NCBI GenBank assembly: GCA_021324395.1
Contig: JAJPJG010000023.1
Span: 1-64,000, forward strand
Source of the DNA: Spartobacteria bacterium
Lineage (GTDB): Bacteria > Verrucomicrobiota > Verrucomicrobiia > Chthoniobacterales > Chthoniobacteraceae
DNA: 64,000 nucleotides
Direction: 5' to 3'
Below the pieces are notes generated by a model. That model searched no databases. It had not been told where the DNA came from and saw only the letters and a list, made by a program, of their open reading frames with translations. Positions 17,266 to 25,206 of the stretch are shown here, piece by piece. Every line of letters starts with the position of its first letter. Position 1 is the first letter of the stretch. The translations under genes and the position numbers were made by a program.

Positions 17266-18444
17266 ATGAAGCGTGAGAGCAAACGCAGCCGCACCCGCCA
17301 GCCGCGGAAGCCGGTGATCGGCTTTGAGGCGGAGTTCACGCTTTTTGTGTGCGAGCAAAAAATGCGGCCCGAATTCGTCTTCCGCAATCCGCAGCGGATC
17401 GTGCGGCAGCGGATGATTCCGCGCACGGGCCGCTCGTTTCACATGCCATCGGGCGGCGCGATTTATTTCGACACCGGTGTGATCGAAGTCGCGACGCCGA
17501 TCATCGAGATCGAGCCCGGCTGCTGTGCGCGCGCGGGTCGGTCGCTGTGGGAGCAAATCGAGTTTTTGCGTGACGAGCTCGATGCGTGGGAAACGCGCGC
17601 CGACTCGCTGGCGCGGCTCGAGGGTTTCTCCACGCACTTCAATGTCTCGGTGCCGCCGGAGCGCGCGCTGGATGCAGCAGGGATGCGGCAGTTCGCGCTG
17701 TTGCTCACTTACATCTTGCACGTGCCGGTGATGCTCCTCGCAGCAAACCGGCTCAGCACGGGTGTCGGCGTTCGGCCGCGCGGCGATCGTGTCGAGATCA
17801 CCGTTGATTTCACGCCCGACCCGGACTTGATGATCGCCGCCGCGTCATGCGCCATAGGCATCGCGCTTGGAGTTCTGCGCTGGCCCGGCCATCGTTTGCA
17901 GGAGCTAAAAAAACGCCGGCTGCCTGTCATCGCCGGGTTCAAACCGCGCCGGCACACCTCGCGCAAAGGCTTCCTCGCGCGGTTCGATTGCTTCCCGCGC
18001 AATCCTTTCACCGCCGACCCGAACGAGCGCGACTGGGAACTGACCGATGGACGCCGGCTCAGCCTGCGCGAGATCGCGCGGGAAATCGCCACGCCATTCA
18101 TCAACGACATCCGCGACATCACCGACGCCGATGCGCTCGAGCACATCTTCGCCGTCTTCGACGAACGCGCCCGCTCGCTGCTCGATTTTCCCGAGCGCCC
18201 GCCGCGCTACGAGGACGTCGGCCGCGTGATCGACTGGAATCGCCGCACGATGCGCAAACTGCCCCGCTCCGATTACGAGCGCGTCATCCACCGCATCCTC
18301 GAGCATCGCCCGCTGCGCGTTGGCCGCGAAACCTACGCACCCGAGCGCATGCGCGGCTGGTATGAAATCGTCTTTCGCAACACCCGCACCGGCCTGCGCC
18401 GCGTCTTCAACCTCGACGACCTCGTCGAGCATTGCCGGCTGTGA
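17266..18444 (+). CDS. Amidoligase-like (carboxylate-amine ligase superfamily) protein
   Basis: From the ATG at 17266 the product is 392 residues; the frame is open further upstream but that part overlaps the M15 gene in another frame. A basic N-terminus leads to IGFEAEF (E21, E23), the paired acidic residues seen at the start of gamma-glutamyl-cysteine ligase and glutamine synthetase-fold amidoligases. GGAIYFDTGVIEVATP (63-78, E74) and FSTHFNVSV (121-129, H124) fit the later metal-binding strands. Such enzymes form amide bonds using ATP. The second motif also resembles PafA/Dop. The family call is tentative; the substrate is unknown, but the two hydrolases upstream suggest a peptide. Confidence 0.6.
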   Translation: MKRESKRSRTRQPRKPVIGFEAEFTLFVCEQKMRPEFVFRNPQRIVRQRMIPRTGRSFHMPSGGAIYFDTGVIEVATPIIEIEPGCCARAGRSLWEQIEFLRDELDAWETRADSLARLEGFSTHFNVSVPPERALDAAGMRQFALLLTYILHVPVMLLAANRLSTGVGVRPRGDRVEITVDFTPDPDLMIAAASCAIGIALGVLRWPGHRLQELKKRRLPVIAGFKPRRHTSRKGFLARFDCFPRNPFTADPNERDWELTDGRRLSLREIAREIATPFINDIRDITDADALEHIFAVFDERARSLLDFPERPPRYEDVGRVIDWNRRTMRKLPRSDYERVIHRILEHRPLRVGRETYAPERMRGWYEIVFRNTRTGLRRVFNLDDLVEHCRL

Positions 18445-18543
18445 AACCGGCGGTAACGCATTTGTGAAGCAGAAGCTTCGTGGAAAGGAGATCTGTATTG
18501 CTGGTAATACCACCACCCCGCGCATCGAGCCGTGCTGGCGCGC

Positions 18544-19734
18544 TTACGCCCACTTCTGGCTCAGTGCTACCGGGCCCAGCGTTTCGCCGGAGACGAAGAC
18601 CGGGACGACGGGGACGGTGCGAAGTTTGCCGGAGCCGTGGCGGATGAGGTCGAGGAGGATGGTGGCGGCCTTGCAGCCGATCTTTGCTCCGTCAACGCGA
18701 TAGCGGGTGATCTCGGGGACGGTGTATTGCAGAAACTGGTCGTCCCATCCGGCGATGATCGAGGCGTGCTCGGGCACGTGCACGCCGATGCTTTGCAAGT
18801 GGCAGAGGATTGTCACGCAATGCTCGGGGCTTCGCGAGAAGAAGCCGGTCGGACGCGGGTCGCGGCAACGGAGCTGGTTCAGCGCGGCGCGCACGGAGGA
18901 TGCGTTGCCGGTGTGGGTGATGATTTTTGCACGGGCGCCGAGGCGTTGCGCTTCCTGGACGAAAGCTTCCGCGCAGAGCCGGTCGTCGACGCTGGTAAAC
19001 TCGGCAATGAAGTAGGCGAGCTCACGGTGGCCGCGTTGATAGAAAAGGCCCGCGGCGTGTCGCCCGACGGCCTGTTGATCGGCGAAGATGCTCGAGAGCG
19101 GCGCGCCATCGACTGCGCGGCCGGAGAGCATGCAGGGAATGCTTTGACCGGCAAACCACCGTTGCATTTGCTCGGTGGCGCAAAGGAGCAGCCACGCGGC
19201 GGTGTCGGGCAGTCCGGTCAGGCGCTCGAGTTCCTCCGGCAGCCAGCGATTGAAAACGGAAGGGCGATGCTCGAATTCAAAACGATAGCCGACGGAGCCG
19301 AGGCGCTCAGCGGCGATGTTGAACATCGTCTGCGGTATGGAACCGACGGCGGAAAGGGGATACGGGCTGAGGACGCGGACAATGTGGCCGGTGGTTTTTT
19401 TTTGCTGTTTCGGCCGTTTGCGAATCCGGTGATGGGAACCGCGGCCGCCGGGTGTGAGCCATTCTTCGCGGATGAGCTGTGCCAGCGCGCGTCGCAGAGT
19501 AACGCGGCTGATGTGCATCTCGCGGCAAAGCTCGGCTTCGCTCGGCAGTTCGCGCTTCCAGCGTCCTTCGCTGATGCCCTGGCGCAAACGCGCTGCGGCG
19601 AGATCGACGAGGGAGCTGCGGATCGGAGGCATGGAAATCGGGGTGAGGACGCCGCGGCGATTGCGTGCCTGCTTCGAGGTGCGGGTGGAGGGCGCCGGGG
19701 GCGCAACGAGATATTCGTTGGGGGAAACGGTCAT
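18544..19734 (-). CDS. GntR-type winged-helix regulator with LacI-type ligand domain
   Basis: Start is set at ATG 19734 (396 residues); upstream extension of the frame would run into the divergent sigma factor gene. Residues about 35-105 form a GntR winged helix (LPSEAELCREMHISRVTLRRALAQLI). The rest resembles the periplasmic-binding-protein fold of LacI/GalR regulators, with GHIVRVLSPYPL, a dimer-type centre and a C-terminal ETLGP. Such proteins are typical sugar-responsive repressors. Its target may be a nearby glycoside hydrolase, but no operator was identified. It is convergent with the amidoligase-like gene. Confidence 0.88.
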   Translation of the reverse strand: MTVSPNEYLVAPPAPSTRTSKQARNRRGVLTPISMPPIRSSLVDLAAARLRQGISEGRWKRELPSEAELCREMHISRVTLRRALAQLIREEWLTPGGRGSHHRIRKRPKQQKKTTGHIVRVLSPYPLSAVGSIPQTMFNIAAERLGSVGYRFEFEHRPSVFNRWLPEELERLTGLPDTAAWLLLCATEQMQRWFAGQSIPCMLSGRAVDGAPLSSIFADQQAVGRHAAGLFYQRGHRELAYFIAEFTSVDDRLCAEAFVQEAQRLGARAKIITHTGNASSVRAALNQLRCRDPRPTGFFSRSPEHCVTILCHLQSIGVHVPEHASIIAGWDDQFLQYTVPEITRYRVDGAKIGCKAATILLDLIRHGSGKLRTVPVVPVFVSGETLGPVALSQKWA

Positions 19735-19880
19735 CAATGAGAGAAGCGAGATTTCCGCGTTGAACAGGACAGCGACTTTAAAACTTTTTTTGCGAGCGGC
19801 GGTGTCCGGTCGCCTGCGGGAAAAACGCTGATCCGTCACAACCCCGGCTTTGCGAGTTGAGCAACGCCGCAAATGCGCGT
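19735..19880. promoter_or_regulatory. Divergent promoter region between the GntR/LacI-type and ECF sigma genes
   Basis: This 146-base gap separates two divergent starts and should hold promoters for both. I see no clear sigma-70 hexamers or palindromes. Confidence 0.4.
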
Positions 19881-20462
19881 ATGCAAACTTCATTGGACGA
19901 GATCCGAAAAATTCTCGAGACGCTGAACAGGACCGATTCGCCTGTATCGGCGGAGCTGCTGCCATTGCTTTACGATGAGCTGCGGAATCTTGCGGCCGGA
20001 TACATGTCGCGCGAAAACGCCGGCCAGACACTGCAGGCGACGGCGCTCGTCCACGAAGCATGGCTGCGCCTGAGCAAAGAGGACGCGCGCATGTGGAGCG
20101 ATCGCGCCCACTTTTTCCGCGCGGCCGCGCAGGCTATGCGATACATCCTCGTCGATCGCGCGCGCGCCAAAGCCAGCGCCAAGCGCGGGGCAAAAGCCGA
20201 GACGCTCGATATTCAGACGCTTGATCTCGCGGAGGCGACGATGGATGAGCGCGTGCTGCTGGTGGACGACGCGCTGCATCGGCTGGAAAAGGAAAACCCG
20301 GAAAGCGCGCGCGTGATTTCGCTGAAGTTTTTCGGCGGGCTGACGGAGAAGGAAATCGCCGCGATGGATGGTGTCGACGAGCGAACCATCCGACGGCGCT
20401 GGGCATTCGCGCGGACGCGGCTTTTCCAGATGCTTCGCGAAGAAATCAAATTACCGCAATGA
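19881..20462 (+). CDS. ECF sigma factor paired with a Ser/Thr kinase
   Basis: The chosen start is ATG 19881 (193 residues); a TTG at 19857 is less likely. It has region 2 (ALVHEAWLRLSKEDARMWSD, FFRAAAQAMRYILVDRARA) and region 4 (LKFFGGLTEKEIAAMDGVDERTIRRRWAFARTRL). These are hallmarks of the ECF group found in PVC bacteria that is linked to protein kinases instead of anti-sigma factors. Its TGA overlaps the kinase ATG, so the two are translationally coupled. The kinase probably controls sigma activity by phosphorylation. Confidence 0.95.
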   Translation: MQTSLDEIRKILETLNRTDSPVSAELLPLLYDELRNLAAGYMSRENAGQTLQATALVHEAWLRLSKEDARMWSDRAHFFRAAAQAMRYILVDRARAKASAKRGAKAETLDIQTLDLAEATMDERVLLVDDALHRLEKENPESARVISLKFFGGLTEKEIAAMDGVDERTIRRRWAFARTRLFQMLREEIKLPQ

Positions 20463-22609
20463 ATCCGTCCGACGAGGAATTGCTTTTTACCGCGGCTGCC
20501 GCTTTCGATGATCCGAAGGAGCGCGGCGCATTTCTCGATGTCGCGTGCCGGCACGACTCGGAGCTCCGAAAACGCATGGACGAGATGTTCGAGATCGAGG
20601 AGGAAGCGGCGACGTTTTTCGAACTGCAGCCCGAGGTTCAGCCCGACGGCGAGACTGCGGAACCATCCGCCGATGAAGAGGGAATCGGCGGACACATCGG
20701 CCGCTACCGGCTGATCACGCGGATCGGCGCGGGTGGTTGCGGCGTCGTGTATTACGCCGAGCAGGAGAAGCCGGTGCGGCGAAAAGTGGCGCTAAAAATC
20801 GTCAAGCTCGGCATGGACACCGAAGCGGTAATCTCGCGATTCGAGCAGGAACGCCAGGCGCTCGCGCAGATGGATCATCCGAACATCGCGCGCGTGCTCG
20901 ACGCAGCGGCGACCGCTTCGGGACGGCCTTATTTTGTGATGGAGCTGGTCGGGGGTGAAAAGATCACCGACTTCTGCGACGCGAATCATTTCAATATCCG
21001 GCAACGGCTGGAGCTCTTCGTGCAAGTCTGCCGCGCGATCCAGCACGCGCACCAAAAAGGATTGATCCATCGCGACATCAAGCCCTCGAACGTGCTCGTG
21101 CACTGGCAGGAAGCCGTGCCGATGCCAAAGGTGATCGACTTCGGCATCGCAAAAGCGACTGCGGGCATCAACGGTAATCACGCAACGGTCACCGCGTCCG
21201 GCCAATTCGTCGGCACGCCTGCTTACATGAGCCCCGAGCAGGCCCAGGGCAGCGCAGACATCGATACGCGCACAGACATCTACAGCCTCGGAGTGCTGCT
21301 CTACGAACTGCTGAGCGGTCGCCCGCCTTTCGATCTAAAACGCATTACGGAAAGCTCGACCGACGAAATCCGCCGCATCATCCGCGAGGAGGAACCAAGA
21401 CGACCATCGGTCGCGCTGAAAGCGGCCGCACCGGAGCAATGCGCAACCATCGCCGAAAACCGTGCGACCGATGCGCGGAACGTCATCGAGCAACTTTCCA
21501 TCGATCTCGACTGGATCGTGATGAAAGCGATGGAAAAAGAGCGTTCGCGGCGCTACGACACGGCTACAGGTTTGGCGGCGGATGTGTTGCGCTATTTAAA
21601 AAACGAAGTCGTGCAGGCACGTCCGCCGAGCCGCGCCTATCGCTTCGGCAAACTCGTGCGCCGCAACAAACTCGTTTTCACGGCAGGATCGATCGCAGTC
21701 TTTGCGCTGATCGTCGGCTTCGGCACTTCGACCTTCATGTATTTCCGGGAAAAAGCGGCACGGCAGGAACAGGCGCGTCTGCGGCAAAGGGCTGAACTGC
21801 GCAGCTATATCTCCCAAGCCGCAGTGAAGCTCAAATACAACGACATCGCCGGAGCTGATGAACTGCTGGCAAAGGTGCCGATTGCGGAGACGCCTTCATC
21901 GTTGGAAGCTGCCAGCAGTTTCGCCGCCGTCGCCGACTGGCACGCGCACGCCGCTCGCTTGAAAGAAGCAGCCGCGCGCTATTCCTCCATGATCCGGGCG
22001 CTCGCGAGTGTTGATAACTCCGATATCCCGGACGTCTCGTTTAACCTGCTGCCGGCTGCCGGAGGTGTCGCTTACAGCGGCGGAGCGCAGGCCTACGAAG
22101 AGTTGCGGCAATTCGCGATCAAGCGTTTTGGCGCAACAACCAACCCGCAAGTAGCAGAGCAGACACTGAAAGCCTGCCTGCTTTTACCTGCGGACAAAGC
22201 GACGCTCCAGGCGCTCACGCCATTGGCACGGATAGTTGAACGCGCATACGATGCGAACAACGGCGTCATAGATGGCAATCCTTCTTTTACAGTATGGGCT
22301 TGTTTCGCTGTTTCCTTGATGAATTACCGCGCGGGCGAATATGACGAGGCTGTCCTATGGAATAATCGCGCACTGGAAGTTCGTGAGTGGAATCCGGCGC
22401 GGGTCGAGACCGCCGCAATCCTTCGCGCGATGATCGAGCAGAAGCAAGGGCGGCCGATGTATGCGCGCGCTTTTCTCGCGCAAGGCCGTGCGCCGATCCG
22501 CAATGCGATTGCAACCAGTAGTTGGAGGGACGCGGGCACCTATTGGTTTGACTGGATCAACGCGGCAATTCTGCTTCATGAGGCTGAGCAGTTGATTGCG
22601 AACCGATAA
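20459..22609 (+). CDS. Membrane Ser/Thr protein kinase
   Basis: The 716-residue protein has a cytoplasmic kinase domain (about residues 83-395) with glycine loop GAGGCGVVYYA, catalytic K113, HRDIKPSN (D206), DFGIAKA (227-233) and APE-like SPEQ. A helix near 413-432 crosses the membrane, and the C-terminal ~280 residues lie outside. That part has helical repeat character (TPR-like) but no clear motif and may sense a signal. It overlaps the ECF sigma gene by four bases (ATGA), typical of ECF-kinase modules. No other gene follows on the strand. Confidence 0.95.
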   Translation: MNPSDEELLFTAAAAFDDPKERGAFLDVACRHDSELRKRMDEMFEIEEEAATFFELQPEVQPDGETAEPSADEEGIGGHIGRYRLITRIGAGGCGVVYYAEQEKPVRRKVALKIVKLGMDTEAVISRFEQERQALAQMDHPNIARVLDAAATASGRPYFVMELVGGEKITDFCDANHFNIRQRLELFVQVCRAIQHAHQKGLIHRDIKPSNVLVHWQEAVPMPKVIDFGIAKATAGINGNHATVTASGQFVGTPAYMSPEQAQGSADIDTRTDIYSLGVLLYELLSGRPPFDLKRITESSTDEIRRIIREEEPRRPSVALKAAAPEQCATIAENRATDARNVIEQLSIDLDWIVMKAMEKERSRRYDTATGLAADVLRYLKNEVVQARPPSRAYRFGKLVRRNKLVFTAGSIAVFALIVGFGTSTFMYFREKAARQEQARLRQRAELRSYISQAAVKLKYNDIAGADELLAKVPIAETPSSLEAASSFAAVADWHAHAARLKEAAARYSSMIRALASVDNSDIPDVSFNLLPAAGGVAYSGGAQAYEELRQFAIKRFGATTNPQVAEQTLKACLLLPADKATLQALTPLARIVERAYDANNGVIDGNPSFTVWACFAVSLMNYRAGEYDEAVLWNNRALEVREWNPARVETAAILRAMIEQKQGRPMYARAFLAQGRAPIRNAIATSSWRDAGTYWFDWINAAILLHEAEQLIANR

Positions 22610-22611
22610 CT

Positions 22612-24999
22612 TCACCGAAACGGCACAGCAATCTGCTTTCCGACATAGATCACTTCACTATCCGCCTGGTCTACCGACGCGACGGTATTTCCATGGTTCT
22701 CTTTTACCCAGACGATCCGGAAACGATGAGTCTTCGGCATGCCGGCAAATTGGCCTATCCGGTTGCCGATGGTTAGAGTCTGCGCCTTTTCGTTCCAGTG
22801 AAATGGGATGGTCGTATAGGCGCCTTTTTCATAGTTATAGTTATCGTTCTCGTCTTCGTAGAGAGTAAAGTTTCCATCGGCGCCGCGATAGATGCGCAAC
22901 TCTATCGGATCTGACTTCTCGGTGGCGTATTGGATGGCAGGCCCATAGGGCAGGATGGAACCGGCTTTTACAAATAAAGGCATCGCTTCGATAGGTGCCG
23001 CGCCGTCGATGGTTTGTCCGCCATCGTAAACTTTACCTGTCCAGAAATCGGTCCACTTTGTTCCTGTTGGAAGATAGACACGGCGGGTCTGCGCTCCTTC
23101 CTGCGTGACTGGATTCACGAGCAGTGCAGGTCCGAACATGAATTGATCGCCTGCCTTCTGCGCTTCCGGATCATTTTGAAAATCCATCACCAGCGGCCGC
23201 ATCATCGTGTAGCCCTGGTCGGTGACCATCCATGAGACCGAGTAGATATAAGGCAGCAGGTGATAGCGAAGGTTGATGAAGTCGGTTAGTATCTTTTGAG
23301 TAGGTTCATCAAAGCGCCAGACTTCCTTTGGCTTATCAGTGCCGTGAACGCGGAACATTGGGCAAAACGCGCCGAACTGAAACCAGCGCGTGAAACGCTC
23401 GACGAATTTCGGATCATCCGGATTATTGCCAAAGAAGCCGCCGACATCAGTGTTCCAATACGGCACGCCGCTTGCGCAGAAGTTCAAGCCCGCGGGAATT
23501 TGCTTTTGAAAGACATCCCAGGCGCTGCGGATATCTCCCGACCATGTAACCGCCGCGTTTCGCTGCTGGCCGGCATACGCAGAACGAGTCAGAAGCAATA
23601 CACGCTTGTTCGGCGTCTCCTTGCGCTGACCTTCGTAAATAGCCCGTGTGTGCTCCAGCGGATAAGCGTTGAAGACGAGCGCACCCGGACCTTTGCCGGT
23701 TTGAAAGTCACGGAACTCTCCCCATTTTCCGCTCAACTCAGCCTCGGAAGCATCGAGCCACCATGCATCGACACCTAACGAGAAGAGTTTCTTTGACATC
23801 AGGCTCCAATAAACATCGCGCGCCCTGTCGTTGAAAGGGTCATACCATTTTCCGCGGCCTTTCGGGTAGACATACGGAATCGGCGGTTCGTAAGCGCCGT
23901 GGACTGCTTCGAGTTCTTTTAAGTTGGGAATACTTATACCTTTGTCGGTCACATCAAACTTCGCCCATGAGACCACCATGATGTGTGCGTGCTGATCGTG
24001 GACTCCCTTGATCATCGCCGCCGGATTGGGATAGCGCGCCGGATCGAACTCATGAGAGCCCCACCCACCTTTCGCCGTGTCCTGATTCAAAGGCGGCCAG
24101 TATTGCCAGTCCTGGATAATGCCATCGAAAGGAATGCCTCGCTTCCGATACTCCGAAACGATGCCGAGTATCTCGTCTTGAGTCTTATAGCGCTCGCGGC
24201 TTTGCCAGAATCCCCACGCCCATTTCCCAAACATCGGCGCAGCGCCGGTAAGCCAGCGATAGCCGGCGATCGCCTTGTCTGGAGCCGGTCCTTGAAACAA
24301 GTAATAGTCCACGCAGAAGCCCGCTTCCGAGTGCCATGCCAGGGTGGATCTATCAGCCTTACCAACGTCCACATCGGTTACCGCAGGGTTATCCCACAGC
24401 ACCGCGTAGCCTTTCGACGAAAGCAGCACCGGGACGGCGACCTTGGTATTTTGCTGTAAAAGGTGAACGCTGGTTCCGACATAGTTCATGGAACTCTTGT
24501 CCGGATGCTGACCCAGCCCGTAGATTGCTTCATCCGGGGCGAGCACAAAGTTTTGCGTGACCGCCAGGGTATTCTTTGCGCTGCCGACACTTGCCGCAGT
24601 CAATGTCGTGCCATGCTCCGCCTCGTTAAGAACAGGCGAGCCTTTTTCATCGGCAAAACGGACGCCGCCGCTGGCTTTGTCGATGTGAATTTGCAGTTGC
24701 GGAGTGGTGACCGTCACTTCGGTGGGAGCTTCGGTCATCTTCCAATTCACCTTTGCAGGCTTTGCGACAACGGTAAGACTTTGCGGAGCCTGCGGGCTAT
24801 TCGCCACGCGATGCGTCACGCGCGCAATGTCATCGCTCCAGATTTCGACGCGAGTGGAGTAGGTGCCGTAGTCAAGCGTGACGCCAAGGTGATCCTTGCT
24901 GATTTTAGGCTGGGACATTTGCGCCGGATCTTGAGCCTGGACTGGAAGACAGAAGTGAATGGCAATGATTGCTGCCCTAAGAAAATAGCGTCGGTTCAT
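22612..24999 (-). CDS. GH31 alpha-xylosidase/alpha-glucosidase, secreted
   Basis: An ATG at 24999 gives a signal peptide (MNRRYFLRAAIIAIHFCL, cut near QAQ) and a 795-residue protein; a longer frame upstream is disregarded. It has a GH31 N-terminal beta domain, the barrel with SWAKFD and DAWWLDASEAEL (nucleophile Asp near 415), the acid/base region TWSGDIRSAW, and a C-terminal beta domain with ILPYGPAIQYA and YEDENDNYNYE. The WWLDAS form is typical of xylosidase-like GH31 members acting on hemicellulose. Stop lies 2 bases from the kinase gene stop. GC is lower than in the kinase gene. Confidence 0.92.
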   Translation of the reverse strand: MNRRYFLRAAIIAIHFCLPVQAQDPAQMSQPKISKDHLGVTLDYGTYSTRVEIWSDDIARVTHRVANSPQAPQSLTVVAKPAKVNWKMTEAPTEVTVTTPQLQIHIDKASGGVRFADEKGSPVLNEAEHGTTLTAASVGSAKNTLAVTQNFVLAPDEAIYGLGQHPDKSSMNYVGTSVHLLQQNTKVAVPVLLSSKGYAVLWDNPAVTDVDVGKADRSTLAWHSEAGFCVDYYLFQGPAPDKAIAGYRWLTGAAPMFGKWAWGFWQSRERYKTQDEILGIVSEYRKRGIPFDGIIQDWQYWPPLNQDTAKGGWGSHEFDPARYPNPAAMIKGVHDQHAHIMVVSWAKFDVTDKGISIPNLKELEAVHGAYEPPIPYVYPKGRGKWYDPFNDRARDVYWSLMSKKLFSLGVDAWWLDASEAELSGKWGEFRDFQTGKGPGALVFNAYPLEHTRAIYEGQRKETPNKRVLLLTRSAYAGQQRNAAVTWSGDIRSAWDVFQKQIPAGLNFCASGVPYWNTDVGGFFGNNPDDPKFVERFTRWFQFGAFCPMFRVHGTDKPKEVWRFDEPTQKILTDFINLRYHLLPYIYSVSWMVTDQGYTMMRPLVMDFQNDPEAQKAGDQFMFGPALLVNPVTQEGAQTRRVYLPTGTKWTDFWTGKVYDGGQTIDGAAPIEAMPLFVKAGSILPYGPAIQYATEKSDPIELRIYRGADGNFTLYEDENDNYNYEKGAYTTIPFHWNEKAQTLTIGNRIGQFAGMPKTHRFRIVWVKENHGNTVASVDQADSEVIYVGKQIAVPFR

Positions 25000-25206
25000 T
25001 GGGAGTATTGAGGGAACCGGAGTGAATACAATGAAAGAGGCTATGGCCACAAGCCTTGCATTTTGTCGCTTCATTTCCTGCGGCTGCGCCAAAGATGCAT
25101 GAACCGCGGGAGCTGGCTGCGCCGGCGTATTTTCTTCATCGTTTCGTTGTAGCCCGCCGGAAATTGTTCAGCCATCCGCCGTCCCTGTGAATACTAACCA
25201 CACTCC
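25000..25206. other. Intergenic region upstream of the GH31 gene
   Basis: Between the GH31 start and the atzF stop, both on the reverse strand. An open frame continuous with the GH31 gene covers part of it but has no better start. I see no terminator for atzF and no clear promoter or repeat. Confidence 0.4.

Noticed and set aside
18532-19740. 402-codon forward frame opposite the GntR/LacI-type gene
   Set aside because: The reverse gene has a clear winged helix and ligand domain; the forward frame is Gly/Ala/Glu-rich without motifs.
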